Notes: generated by a model from the letters alone, not told the origin. Counted from the stretch's first letter, positions 6,175-15,100 are shown. The stretch: DNA of 17,922 bases from JADJQU01 sp035490315 (GCA_035490315.1 DATHET010000208.1:1-17922), one strand, 5' to 3'. Made by a program: numbers and translations.

Positions 6175-8916
6175 TCAAGGCCTTTCCCAGGCACCCAGGT
6201 CGACCAGCGGCGAGACTCCATTGCCCGTGTTCGGAGCGCTCGGGATGTCGACGAAGCGCAGATTCCCGTCGAAGTCGAAGGGCACCGGCTCGGTGACATT
6301 GCCGTCGCCGTCGAGGTCGAACCAGTCCGCCGCGACGGAGGTGTTGTCCCCCGCGTCGAGGCACGGCGAGGCCAGCGCGAGTCGATAGTCGTTGTCACCG
6401 ATCGTCAGCGCGTTGTTGTCGGGACCGTCGGGGTCGACGAAGAGCGGATCGGCGGCGATGTTTCCTGCTCCCCAGCTCAAGCTGGCCTGCGTACCGAGCA
6501 GGACTCCCGCTTGACCGCCCTGGACGTCGCACCAGTCGATGTCGAGCCCGCAATATTCCAGGAAGAGCTGGCTGCCCGCCGGCGCGGTGTTGTTCCACAG
6601 GATGTTGTTGCGCCACACCATCGAGATCGCATTCGAGCTGAGCAGTTGGGCGCCGCCGCCCTTGCTCGTGCTGCGGTTGTCGACGATCGTGCAGTTGGTG
6701 ACGTGCAGCTTGGCGAGGTACGAAGAAATGCCTCCTCCATAGGGCGCGGAATTGCCGGCGATCCAGCCTTGATCGAGGAAGATCTCGCCGCCTCTGAATT
6801 GGAGTGCACCTCCGGGCGAGGTCGATGTGTTGGATTGGAAGAAGCAGCGCTCGATTCGCGCGATCGAGGCGTCGGTCCCGATAGCAGCGCCTTCCTGTGC
6901 CTGATTGGCCACGAAATTGCAGTCGATGACGCGAGCGTGGGTGTTGTTGTCGATCCTCAGACCGCCGCCGCGACCCGTGGTCGTGCAGCTCACGAAGTCG
7001 CAGCCGCGGATCTCGGTGTCGGAGTTGGCCATGCACAAACCTCCGCCCCAAAAAGCCTCGCAGTGATCGAACACGCACGAAAGAATGGTCGGGCTACCGT
7101 GCACGATCGCCATGCCGCCGCCGCCGTGGGGGTCCATGGTTCTTCCGTTGCGGATCGTGAAGCCCTGGATGATCGCGGCCGCGGTCACGCCGGTTCCGGA
7201 GAAGAACGCTCTACCCTGCTGATGGCAGTCGATGATGCAGTTCGCCGCGCCGCCGGTGCTCAGGATCTTCAGACTTCCGCCGCCGAGCACGAGGTCATAG
7301 TTTCCGAATCCCTGGTAGACGCCGTTGGCGACGAGGATCGTGTCGGATGCGATGGCTGCGCTGAAGGCCGTGGCCAGCGTCTTGAAAGGCGCGCCGAGGG
7401 TCCCGTTTCCACCCGGCGCGGCATTCGCGTCGACGTGCCAGGTGGTCTGAGGCTCGCACTCGTCAGGGATGCCGTTGTGATTGTGGTCGAGGCTCGTGCC
7501 GATCTGGATGTCGCACGCGTCCGCGATGCTGTTCGCATTGCAATCGACGGAGCATTCGTCCGGCACGCCGTTCTTGTCGCAATCGATGCTGGTCCCTAGC
7601 AGCAGGTCGCAGCTGTCGCACGAGGCGTTGCCATTGCAATCGGGCAGCAGATCGGAGCAGTTGAGCACCGCGACGTGCAGCGGGCTGCCAAGGCGCAATT
7701 GACCGGCACTGTTCTCGACCAGGCTCTGCCAGTACTGGGTGACTTGCGGAATCCCTGGACCGATCCTGTGGGTGCGCACCAGCACGCTCGCCGTGCCCGA
7801 AGGCGGAAGGACCACATCGGGCTTCACCGTGAACGAGGAAAGCAGCGATATGAGTCGCATTCCCGCATAGGCCGGGAAGTAGATGAACTCTGGTGCCGCG
7901 GTCTGCAGCAACCAGACACGATCGCCCGGGTCACCGGTGACGTCGATCTGCATCGTCGCGCTCTCCGCGGCGAGCGAGGGCCCCGAGATCTTGCGAGCCA
8001 CGCCGGGGAAGGTATGGAAGACACCGGGGCCTGATTGGGGCACGCCGGTGGCTCCGAAATAGCCGCCGTAGGCAAAGCCGCCTGAGCCTGCCGCGTAGGT
8101 ATTCCCGATCAGCTGAGCCTGACCTGCATTGACCACCAGGCCGTCTCCTCCATCGCCCGGGGTGCTGGCGTAGCTGCCTCCCACGCCGCCCTTGAATTGA
8201 CAACCGGAAGCAAGGATGCCGAAGTCGAGCACGCGGCATCCATCGCCGCCGTCGCCGGATCGCGCGTTGCTCCAGGCGTAATCCGCGGCGCCTCCGGCTC
8301 CGCCCTGGACTTGGCAATCGTAGAAGGCGACGGACGAGCCCTGCGTGACTACGCCGTGGGCGCCCTTGCCGCCGAGGACGACGTTGTAGGGAGCACCGCC
8401 ACCCGCGCCACCGGTCAGCGAGCAGCCGACGAAGGCGACTTTGGAACTGTTCAGGATCGATGCCCCGATCCCTCCATCCGAGGACTGGCCAGGGTCCTGG
8501 GCCCCCTCGCAGCCGCGGACCGTGCAATTCTGGACGCGCACGTGGCCGGCGTTGTTCGTGAAGTCCAGGCCCTTGAGCGGAATGGGGCTCTGGGGCGGAA
8601 CGATCTCGAGCCCGGCGAGCAGGATGATCCCCGCCGCGCCCGTGTTGCGGACGACGACGGTGCCCGCGACCTTGGGCAAGGCACCCGCGTCGGCGATGAC
8701 GGACAGCCGCCGGTTGTCGAGCGTGAATCCGGCGTAGGTGCCGCTGCGCACCAGCAGCACGTCCCCGTCGAATGCCGCGGTGATCGCCGACTGGATCGTG
8801 GTGTGCTGGCCGTTGCCGCTGGCGTCCACGTAGATGACGTCAGCCTGCGAAACAGCGCAGAGGAACAGCGGGACGAGGGTTCGGGACGCGACCGCGAGGA
8901 GATACGAGATTTTCAT
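6175..8916 (-). CDS. Secreted double beta-helix protein, array copy 2
   Basis: This 913-aa protein is the closest sister of copy 1 and has the same domain order and nearly the same residue positions. It has a signal peptide ending at AVSQA-DV (about residue 25), a first beta-helix (VRVQNCTVRGCEGAQDPGQS, GGAGGGAPYNVVLGGKG), a linker, calcium loops at about 421-488 (encoded at about 7453-7656; DCNGNASCD, DCDKNGVPDEC, DCNANSIADAC, DHNHNGIPDEC), a second helix and the DLGAWERP cap. It differs from copy 1 mainly in turn residues of the first helix (ADYAWSNARSG against ADYIYSYMRAG) and in second-helix coils (GRTMDPHGGGGMAIVHG against GKTVSNVGGGGISLQG), while hinge and cap are almost unchanged. The ATG at 8914-8916 begins the signal peptide directly. 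No strong Shine-Dalgarno is seen. A duplicated leader lies upstream. Function is presumed as for copy 1. Confidence 0.9.
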   Translation of the reverse strand: MKISYLLAVASRTLVPLFLCAVSQADVIYVDASGNGQHTTIQSAITAAFDGDVLLVRSGTYAGFTLDNRRLSVIADAGALPKVAGTVVVRNTGAAGIILLAGLEIVPPQSPIPLKGLDFTNNAGHVRVQNCTVRGCEGAQDPGQSSDGGIGASILNSSKVAFVGCSLTGGAGGGAPYNVVLGGKGAHGVVTQGSSVAFYDCQVQGGAGGAADYAWSNARSGDGGDGCRVLDFGILASGCQFKGGVGGSYASTPGDGGDGLVVNAGQAQLIGNTYAAGSGGFAYGGYFGATGVPQSGPGVFHTFPGVARKISGPSLAAESATMQIDVTGDPGDRVWLLQTAAPEFIYFPAYAGMRLISLLSSFTVKPDVVLPPSGTASVLVRTHRIGPGIPQVTQYWQSLVENSAGQLRLGSPLHVAVLNCSDLLPDCNGNASCDSCDLLLGTSIDCDKNGVPDECSVDCNANSIADACDIQIGTSLDHNHNGIPDECEPQTTWHVDANAAPGGNGTLGAPFKTLATAFSAAIASDTILVANGVYQGFGNYDLVLGGGSLKILSTGGAANCIIDCHQQGRAFFSGTGVTAAAIIQGFTIRNGRTMDPHGGGGMAIVHGSPTILSCVFDHCEAFWGGGLCMANSDTEIRGCDFVSCTTTGRGGGLRIDNNTHARVIDCNFVANQAQEGAAIGTDASIARIERCFFQSNTSTSPGGALQFRGGEIFLDQGWIAGNSAPYGGGISSYLAKLHVTNCTIVDNRSTSKGGGAQLLSSNAISMVWRNNILWNNTAPAGSQLFLEYCGLDIDWCDVQGGQAGVLLGTQASLSWGAGNIAADPLFVDPDGPDNNALTIGDNDYRLALASPCLDAGDNTSVAADWFDLDGDGNVTEPVPFDFDGNLRFVDIPSAPNTGNGVSPLVDLGAWERP

Positions 8917-9110
8917 GGGTGCCCAAGGATCGTTGCGCAGCCTGGATTGCTCGAGGTGCCGCCGGTATCCACCAGCGCCCTATCCAACTTGGCGCAAGCC
9001 GCCCCATTCCGGACAGGAATCCAGGAGGAACCCGTCGGGGACGGCTGGCGGCGATCCGAGGCGCTGGAATCGGCACCCTGCCCCTCGCGGGGGGCTCCGC
9101 CTCGTGATTC
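8917..9110 (-). promoter_or_regulatory. Duplicated leader upstream of array copy 2
   Basis: These 194 bp between two array genes are non-coding but alignable by eye to the leaders at 11883-12074 and 14823-15024. Conserved blocks on the plus strand include gcgcagcctgga (about 8937), cttggcgc (about 8988) and ccggacaggaatccag (about 9009), at nearly the same distances from each start codon (about 40-115 bp), as expected of a duplicated promoter/5'-UTR. A clear -35/-10 pair cannot be fixed. A small GC-rich hairpin (9080-9095) follows the stop of copy 3 but has no U-run. Confidence 0.5.
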
Positions 9111-11882
9111 CTAAGGCCTTTCCCAGGCGCCCAGGTCGACGAGCGGCGAGACTCCACTACCCGTGTTCGGGGCGCTGGGGATGTCGACGAAGCGTGGATA
9201 GCCGTCGAAATCGAAAGGCACAGGCTCGCTCACGTTGCCGTCGCCGTCGAGGTCGAACCAGTCCTGTGCGACGGACGCGTTCTCACCCGCGTCGAGACAG
9301 GGTGAGGTGAGCGAGAGACGGTAGTCGTTGTCGGCGATCGTCAGCGCGTTGTTGTCGGGACCATCGCGATCGACGAAGAGCGGATCTGCCGTGAGATTCC
9401 CCGGCCCCCAGCTCAGAATTGCATTCGCGCCCGGCGTCACCGAGGCCTGGCCGCCTTGGATGTCGCACCAAGCGATGTCCAGCACACCGCCCTGGACTTC
9501 GATCGACGTTCCGAAAGGCGACGTGTTGTTCCAGAAGATGCTGTTGCGACACGAGCGCACTGGCTGGGGATCGTAGGGACCGGGGAAGAACATCGCGCCG
9601 TCGCTCTGCGTCGCCCTGTTGTCGACAAGGATGCAATTCGTCAGGTGCAGCTGGCCTCCCTGGCTGCCAATGCCTCCACCGACGCGCGCCGTGTTCCCTG
9701 CAATCAGACACTGATCGAAAAAGATGTCGCCATACGCCGCCCAGATCGCCCCACCATCCGTCGTCGCAACGTTCGACTGGAACAGACAGCGTTCGATCCG
9801 CGCGTTGTCCAGGACGGCCACTCCGGCGCCCTTGGGGCTTTGATTGCCGACGAAGTTGCAGTCGCGGATGCGAGCGAGACCGTAGCTGGCAATCAATCCT
9901 CCGCCCCATCCAGCGGGGGCCTTGTTCCCGATGAAGTTGCAACCCTCGATCAGCGGGTCGGCATATTGCGTGAATATCCCACCGCCCGTGAACCCCGCCT
10001 CGCAGTTCTCGAACACGCATCGGCGGATGACAGGAGTCGGGCGAGCGTTGAAATCCACGCCCTGGATGAGCATGCCGCCGCCGTAATCTGGAGAGGTCAC
10101 CTTGCCGTTGCGGATCGTGAAGCCCTCGACGCGCGAGCCCGAGGTCGAGCCCGGAGGACGCACGAGAAATGCACGACCCTGCAGCTGACAATCGATGATG
10201 CAATTCGCGGCACCGCCGGGGGCCTCGACGACCAGATTGCGGCCTGCGAAATCGAGACCGCGATTTCCGCTTCCTTGATAGAGCCCGTTGGCAACCCGCA
10301 CCGTGTCGTTGTTGATCGCGATCGCGAAGGCGGCGCCCAGTGTCTGGAAAGGCGCCCCCGCAGTCCCGTTCCCTCCCGGAACGGCGCTGGCATCCACGTG
10401 CAGGATCCCGTGAGTTTCGCACTCGTCGGGAATCCCATTGTGGTTCTGGTCGAGGCTCCCGCCGTTCGCGATGTCGCAGGTATCCGCTTGACCGTTTCCG
10501 TTGCAGTCCGGCTGGCAGGAGTCCGGCACTCCGTTCTTGTCGCAATCGACGCCTGCAGGCGAGAGCAGGTCGCAGGTATCGCACGAGCCATTTCCGTCGC
10601 AATCCGGGAGCAGGTCCGAGCAGTTGAGCACCGCGACGTGCAGCGGGCTGCCGAGGCGCAGCTGTCCCGCCGTGTTCTCGATCAGGCATTGCCAGTATTG
10701 ACGTGTCACGGGTGTTCCCGTCGGCAGGTCGCGCGTGCGCACGACCACGGTCGCCGTACCCGAAGGCGGAAGGACTGTATCGGGCTTCACCGTGAACGAG
10801 GAAAGCAAGGCGACCAGCCGCATCCCCGCCTGGGCCGGGAAGTAGAGGAAGCCCGGTTGCGGAGTCTGTAGCAGCCAGACCTTGTCGCCCGGAGCACCAG
10901 TGACGTCGATCTGCATCGTCGCGTTCTCCGCGGCGAGCGACGGCCCTGCGATCTTGCGCGCGACACCCGCGAAAGTGTGGAACACGCCAGCTCCAACTTG
11001 AGGCAAGCCGTTGGTGCCGAAGACTCCGACGACGCTCTGTCCGCCGTACCCCCCGACGTAGGTATTCCCGACCAGCTGCGCCTGGCCTGCGTCGACGCGG
11101 AGGCCGTTCCCTCCATCACCGGGGACCCAGGCGAAGCCTCCGCCCATGCCGCCCTGGAACTGACACCCCGAAGCGAGGATGCCAAAGTCGATCACCTTGC
11201 AGCCATCGCCGCCGTCGCCGGCTTCTTCCCAGCCATAGACGTAGTCCGCATCCCCTCCGTGACCGCCCTTGAGAAGACAGTCGTAGAACGCGACGGAAGA
11301 GCCCTGCGTCACCGCGCCATGACCTCCGTAACCCCCGTAATCGATGAAGAGCGGGATCCCGCCGCCGTTGCCGCCATTCAAGGAGCAGGCGACGAAAGCC
11401 ACCTTCGAGCTGTTCACGATCGATGCCGCGTGGCCGCCATGACACGTGACGTGGCCTCCCTGGTCGAATCCTCGGCTGCCTTGGATGGTGCAAGACTGGA
11501 TCCGCACGTGGCCGACGTTGTCCGTGACCTCGATGCCCTTGAGCTGCGACGGGCTCTGCGGAGGAATGATGCTGAGCCCCGCGAGCAGGACGGTTCGATT
11601 CGCGCCGAGGTTGCGGACGACCACCGTCGAATTCAGCTTGGGCAGGGCGCCGACGTCGGCGATGACGGACAGGCTCCGATTGTCGATCGTGAATCCCGGG
11701 TACGAGCCCGAGCGCACCAGCAAGACGTCTCCGTCGAGAGCAGCCGTGATCGCCGGCTGGATTTCCGCGTACTGCCCATTGCCTCCGGCATCGACGTAGA
11801 TCACGTCGGCAAGTGAAACGGCGCAGAGGAACAGCGGAGCGAGGGTCCGGACCGTGCCAGCGAAGAGATTCGAAAAGTGCAT
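9111..11882 (-). CDS. Secreted double beta-helix protein, array copy 3
   Basis: This is a 923-aa protein from the ATG at 11880-11882. The frame is open for 40 codons further upstream, but that stretch translates the conserved leader and would bury the signal peptide (MHFSNLFAGTVRTLAPLFLC, cleavage near SLA-DV). The layout matches its neighbours: Gly-rich first helix (GGNGGGIPLFIDYGGYGG, YVYGWEEAGDGGDGC), linker, calcium hinge (about 10416-10619; DCDGNGSCD, DCDKNGVPDSC, DCNGNGQADTC, DQNHNGIPDEC), second helix (CVFENCEAGFTGGGI, CNFIGNKAPAGWGGG, CLFQSNVATTDGGAI) and the GDNDYRLSLTSPCLDAG / DLGAWERP cap. A His-rich turn in the first helix (GGHVTCHGGHAA) is particular to this copy. The second helix differs strongly from that of copy 4, although their first helices are close. 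No catalytic site is recognised. Confidence 0.88.
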   Translation of the reverse strand: MHFSNLFAGTVRTLAPLFLCAVSLADVIYVDAGGNGQYAEIQPAITAALDGDVLLVRSGSYPGFTIDNRSLSVIADVGALPKLNSTVVVRNLGANRTVLLAGLSIIPPQSPSQLKGIEVTDNVGHVRIQSCTIQGSRGFDQGGHVTCHGGHAASIVNSSKVAFVACSLNGGNGGGIPLFIDYGGYGGHGAVTQGSSVAFYDCLLKGGHGGDADYVYGWEEAGDGGDGCKVIDFGILASGCQFQGGMGGGFAWVPGDGGNGLRVDAGQAQLVGNTYVGGYGGQSVVGVFGTNGLPQVGAGVFHTFAGVARKIAGPSLAAENATMQIDVTGAPGDKVWLLQTPQPGFLYFPAQAGMRLVALLSSFTVKPDTVLPPSGTATVVVRTRDLPTGTPVTRQYWQCLIENTAGQLRLGSPLHVAVLNCSDLLPDCDGNGSCDTCDLLSPAGVDCDKNGVPDSCQPDCNGNGQADTCDIANGGSLDQNHNGIPDECETHGILHVDASAVPGGNGTAGAPFQTLGAAFAIAINNDTVRVANGLYQGSGNRGLDFAGRNLVVEAPGGAANCIIDCQLQGRAFLVRPPGSTSGSRVEGFTIRNGKVTSPDYGGGMLIQGVDFNARPTPVIRRCVFENCEAGFTGGGIFTQYADPLIEGCNFIGNKAPAGWGGGLIASYGLARIRDCNFVGNQSPKGAGVAVLDNARIERCLFQSNVATTDGGAIWAAYGDIFFDQCLIAGNTARVGGGIGSQGGQLHLTNCILVDNRATQSDGAMFFPGPYDPQPVRSCRNSIFWNNTSPFGTSIEVQGGVLDIAWCDIQGGQASVTPGANAILSWGPGNLTADPLFVDRDGPDNNALTIADNDYRLSLTSPCLDAGENASVAQDWFDLDGDGNVSEPVPFDFDGYPRFVDIPSAPNTGSGVSPLVDLGAWERP

Positions 11883-12074
11883 GGAGGCTCGTGTGGATCC
11901 GTGGGGGACGTGGCGTGGTGACTGTGCCGCTGATCGCAGACGGCCTTCTCTCCACCTTGGCGCGAGCTGCTCGATCCCGGACAGGCATCCGGGAGAGAAC
12001 ACCGATCCGAGAAATGAGTGCGACCCGAATGGCTGTGTGGCACTCGGCTCTTGCGAGTCAGCCGCGTCGAACTT
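11883..12074 (-). promoter_or_regulatory. Duplicated leader upstream of array copy 3
   Basis: These 192 bp are homologous to the leaders at 8917-9110 and 14823-15024. The shared core runs from about 11923 to 11999 (tgccgctgatcgcagac, ccaccttggcgcgagctgct, cccggacaggcatcc on the plus strand). It probably carries the promoter and 5'-UTR of copy 3. The part next to the start codon has diverged more than in the other two leaders. Confidence 0.5.
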
Positions 12075-14822
12075 CTACGGTCTCTCCCAGGCACCCATGT
12101 CGACGAGCGGGGAGGCTCCATTGCCCGTGTTCGGAGCGCTGGGGACATCGACGAAGCGCGGATTCCCGTCGAAATCGAAAGGCACGGGCTCGCTCGCGTT
12201 GCTGTCGCCGTCGAGATCGAACCAGTCTTGCGCGACCGACGCATTGTCGCCCGCGTCCAGGCCTGGCGACGTGAGCGACAAGCGGTAGTCATTGTCACCG
12301 ACGGTCAGCGGATTGTTGTCAGCACCGTCGGGATCGACGAAGAGCGGATCCCCCGTCAAGTTGCCGGGCCCCCAGATCAGCGTTGCCGTGCTGCCGAGCG
12401 TCACCGAGGCCTGGCCGCCTTGCACGTCGCACCAGGCGATGTCCAGCGGTCCCTCCATCACTTCGATCGCTGTCCCGCCCGGAGCCGTGTTGTTCCAGAC
12501 GACGCAGTTACGCCAGCTGCGCGACGTCGGATAGAACTGGTAGAACAACACGGCTCCCGCCCTTTGAACCGCGCTGTTGTCGACGATCGAGCAATTCGTG
12601 AATTGGGAATCGCCGTTGTAGGCGGACACTGCTCCGCCGACCAGCGCGGAATTGCCGGCGATCCGGCACTGATCGAGGTACAGCTGACACAAGTCGATCT
12701 TGAGTGCTCCTCCGGCGGAGCTGGCCTGATTGTTCTCGAACCGGCAGCGTTCGAGCCGAAGCACTCCTCCGATCGCATCGAGCGCGCCGCCGCTTGCCCC
12801 CGAATGGTTGTTCTCGAAGGTGCAATCGCGCAGGTTCACTTCCGAACCCGGGCTGAAGGTCACGTAGATCGCGCCGCCGATGCCGGGACTGCTGTTGCCG
12901 ATGAAGTCGCAGCCCTCGATCGATCCGCCGGCGGACTTGAAGGCGACTGCGCCGCCGATCCCGGCCTGACAGTTGACGAATCTGCAGGCGCGGAGCGTCG
13001 GGCGACAACCATCGATGTACATCGCCCCTCCCCAGAAGTTGCCTCCGGCCCCGCCCTGAAGAATCGTGAGTCCTTCGATGCGCGCGCCTAGCGGGACTCC
13101 GGGGTCGAACGTGAAGGCGCGTCCCTGCAGCTGGCAGTCGACGATGCAGCTCGCCGCGCCGCCCGTGCCCTTGATGTAGAGCTCTCTCCCAGCGAAAGCG
13201 AGATTGCGGTTGGCGCTGCCCTGGTAGGTGCCGGGAGCGACCAGCAGGGTGTCGCCGGAATTGGAGACCGCGAATGCTTCACCGAGAGCTTGGAAGGGCG
13301 CTCCGACACTGCCGTTTCCGCCTGGCGCTGCATTGGCATCGATGTGCCAGACCGTCGGGTTCTCGCACTCGTCGGGAATCCCGTTCTGGTTGAGGTCCGC
13401 GCTGTTGTGGTTCGTGATGTCGCAGGTGTCCGCGATGCCGTTCGCGTTGCAATCCGGCTGGCAATGGTCCGGCACCCCGTTGCGGTCGCAGTCCAGGACA
13501 GCAGGCTGCAGCAGGTCGCAGGAATCGCAGAAGCCGTTGGCGTCGCAATCCGGCAGCAGATCGGAGCAGTTGAGGACCGCGACGTGCAGCGGGCTTCCCA
13601 ACCTCAATTGGCCGGCGGTGTTCTCGACCAGGGATTGCCAGTACTGGCTGACCGAGGCCACGCCCGCGACGTTGCGCGTGCGCAGGAGCACGCTCGCCGT
13701 GCCCGAAGGCGGCAGCACCACGTCGGGCTTCACCGTGAACGAGGAAAGCAAAGCGACCAGCCGGATCCCCGCGTAGGACGGGAAGTAGACGAACTCTGGT
13801 TGAGGCGTCTGCAGCAACCACACGCGATCCCCGGGATCTCCGCTGACCTCGATCTGCAGCGTGGAGCTCTCCGCCGCCAACGAAGGCCCTGCGATCTTGC
13901 GCGCGACGCCCGGGAAGGTGTGGAACACGCCGGCACCCGTCTGAGGCAAGCCGTTCGGCCCGCTGCCTCCGCCGTAAGCCCAGCCGCCAAATCCGGCCGC
14001 ATAGGTATTCCCGATCAGCTGCGCCTGACCTGCATCGACGACAAGCCCGTTTCCGCCCTCGCCGCCGATCGACGCGTTGCTGCCGCCCATGCCGCCTTGG
14101 AACTGGCAGCCCGAAGCGAGGATTCCGAAGTCCATCACATGGCATCCATCGCCGCCATCGCCGCCCTCCTCCCAGCCGTAGACGTAGTCCGCCTCTCCTC
14201 CGACCCCGCCCTTGAGCAGACAGTCGTAGAACGCGACCGACGAACCTTGCGTCACCACGCCATGGCCGCCGTAACCGCCGTAATCGATGAACAGCGGAAT
14301 CCCGCCGCCGTTGCCGCCGATCAGGGAGGAGGCGACGAAGGCCGCCCTCGAGCTGTTCAGGACCGAGACCCCAGGGCCGCCATCCGCCGCGTGTCCATTG
14401 GCATCGGGTCCCCGGCAGCCGTGGATGGTGCAGGCCTGGACCCGCACGTGGCCGATGTTGTTCGTGACCTCGAGCCCCTTGACCTGACCCGGGCTCAGCG
14501 GAGGCTCGATGTCGAGCCCGGCGAGCAGGACGGTTCCGTTGGCGGCGAGGTTGCGGACGGTCACCTTCCCCCCCACCTTGGGCAGTGCGCCGACGTCGGC
14601 GATGACGGACAGACGGCGGTTGTCGAGCGTGAATCCGGCGTAGTTGCCCGTGCGCACCAGCAGCACGTCCCCGTCGATCGCCGCCGTGATCGCCGGCTGG
14701 ATCGCGCTGTACTGACCGTTGCCGCTGGCATCGACGTAGATGACGTCGGCGGATGCCGCGGAGCAGAGGACCAGGGAGACGAGAGTCCGGAACGTGCCCG
14801 AGAGGAGATTGGAGAGGTTCAT
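12075..14822 (-). CDS. Secreted double beta-helix protein, array copy 4
   Basis: This is a 915-aa exported protein. The ATG at 14820-14822 starts a signal peptide (MNLSNLLSGTFRTLVSLVLC, cleavage near ASA-DV). The first helix follows copy 3 closely (GGNGGGIPLFIDYGGYGG, YVYGWEEGGDGGDGC). The hinge (about 13362-13565) has DCDANGFCD, DCDRNGVPDHC, DCNANGIADTC and DLNQNGIPDEC. The second helix is the most divergent and the most Pmp-like of the set: CDFIGNSSPGIGGAI, CTFENNHSGASGGAL, CRFENNQASSAGGAL, CRIAGNSALVGGAV. The cap has TSPGLDAG where the other copies have SPC(L/I)DAG, so a conserved Cys is replaced by Gly, and its calcium-like loop is DLDGDSN. The stop is TAG at 12075-12077. Probable role as for the other copies: surface or matrix protein, unproven. 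Confidence 0.9.
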   Translation of the reverse strand: MNLSNLLSGTFRTLVSLVLCSAASADVIYVDASGNGQYSAIQPAITAAIDGDVLLVRTGNYAGFTLDNRRLSVIADVGALPKVGGKVTVRNLAANGTVLLAGLDIEPPLSPGQVKGLEVTNNIGHVRVQACTIHGCRGPDANGHAADGGPGVSVLNSSRAAFVASSLIGGNGGGIPLFIDYGGYGGHGVVTQGSSVAFYDCLLKGGVGGEADYVYGWEEGGDGGDGCHVMDFGILASGCQFQGGMGGSNASIGGEGGNGLVVDAGQAQLIGNTYAAGFGGWAYGGGSGPNGLPQTGAGVFHTFPGVARKIAGPSLAAESSTLQIEVSGDPGDRVWLLQTPQPEFVYFPSYAGIRLVALLSSFTVKPDVVLPPSGTASVLLRTRNVAGVASVSQYWQSLVENTAGQLRLGSPLHVAVLNCSDLLPDCDANGFCDSCDLLQPAVLDCDRNGVPDHCQPDCNANGIADTCDITNHNSADLNQNGIPDECENPTVWHIDANAAPGGNGSVGAPFQALGEAFAVSNSGDTLLVAPGTYQGSANRNLAFAGRELYIKGTGGAASCIVDCQLQGRAFTFDPGVPLGARIEGLTILQGGAGGNFWGGAMYIDGCRPTLRACRFVNCQAGIGGAVAFKSAGGSIEGCDFIGNSSPGIGGAIYVTFSPGSEVNLRDCTFENNHSGASGGALDAIGGVLRLERCRFENNQASSAGGALKIDLCQLYLDQCRIAGNSALVGGAVSAYNGDSQFTNCSIVDNSAVQRAGAVLFYQFYPTSRSWRNCVVWNNTAPGGTAIEVMEGPLDIAWCDVQGGQASVTLGSTATLIWGPGNLTGDPLFVDPDGADNNPLTVGDNDYRLSLTSPGLDAGDNASVAQDWFDLDGDSNASEPVPFDFDGNPRFVDVPSAPNTGNGASPLVDMGAWERP

Positions 14823-15024
14823 GGGTGCTCGAGGGTCCGTGCGCAGCCTGGAGTGCTGAGCGTGCCGTCGGTCGCAGACAGCCTTCTGCCTAGCTTGGCT
14901 TGAGGAGTTCGATCCGGCACAGGAATCCAGCGGGAATGCCGTCCCGGGCGACGATTTGCGAGCCGAGGGCCTGGATCGGCACCTGGCACGCGACCGGACT
15001 CATTCGTCGGACCTTCGGTCGTTC
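14823..15024 (-). promoter_or_regulatory. Duplicated leader upstream of array copy 4
   Basis: This 202-bp leader resembles that of copy 2 throughout. Near the start it has gcgcagcctggagtgctgag (14841-14860), then cttggcttgagg and cggcacaggaatccag in the core, and further out gagccgagggcctggatcgg (14959-14978), matching gatccgaggcgctggaatcgg before copy 2. The homology continues directly into the 3' stump at 15025, showing that leader and preceding gene end were duplicated as one block. Confidence 0.55.
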
Positions 15025-15084
15025 CTAGACGCCCAGGTCGAGCAGCGGTGGGACTCCCAGAAGGCGGACTACTCCCGTCCCGTG
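15025..15084 (-). pseudogene. 3' stump of a deleted array copy
   Basis: In one minus-strand frame the sequence reads TGVVRLLGVPPLLDLGV followed by TAG at 15025-15027. It corresponds to the NTGSGVSPLVDLGAWERP end of the array proteins, with a short insertion and loss of the last residues. At DNA level, gcccaggtcgagcagcggtg (15031-15050) matches gcccaggtcgacgagcggcg at the end of copy 3. Its stop lies 2950 bp from that of copy 4, the normal array spacing. Everything upstream of about 15085 has been replaced by the lipoprotein gene, which ends at 15101. Confidence 0.65.
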
Positions 15085-15100
15085 ATCGCGCCGCGCGCCC

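Larger units (their letters stand above)
3424..15084 (-). repeat. Tandem array of duplicated double beta-helix genes
   Basis: Four complete homologous genes and one 3' stump lie head-to-tail. Stop codons are at 3424, 6175, 9111, 12075 and 15025, giving spacings of 2751, 2936, 2964 and 2950 bp. The short first interval comes from loss of the leader (12 bp instead of about 190). The two left copies are closest to each other, and the 9111 and 12075 copies share first-helix details such as GIPLFIDYGGYGGHG and ADYVYGWEE. The last copy (16686-17922) is separated from the array by the lipoprotein gene. The repeat is coding-scale, not a short-repeat element. Confidence 0.9.

Noticed and set aside
5281..7599. 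Long plus-strand open frame of 772 codons opposite array copies 1 and 2
   Set aside because: It is antisense to two well-supported genes, crosses their junction, has no signal or domain and an Arg/Ala/Val/Asp-rich composition typical of shadow frames in GC-rich DNA. Similar frames recur opposite every copy.
8850..8862. Lipobox in array signal peptides (FLCAVS)
   Set aside because: Leu at -1 does not fit a lipobox, and a normal AxA-like cleavage site follows five residues later.
11883..12002. Forty-codon N-terminal extension of array copy 3
   Set aside because: It is a translation of the conserved non-coding leader and would hide the signal peptide present in all copies.
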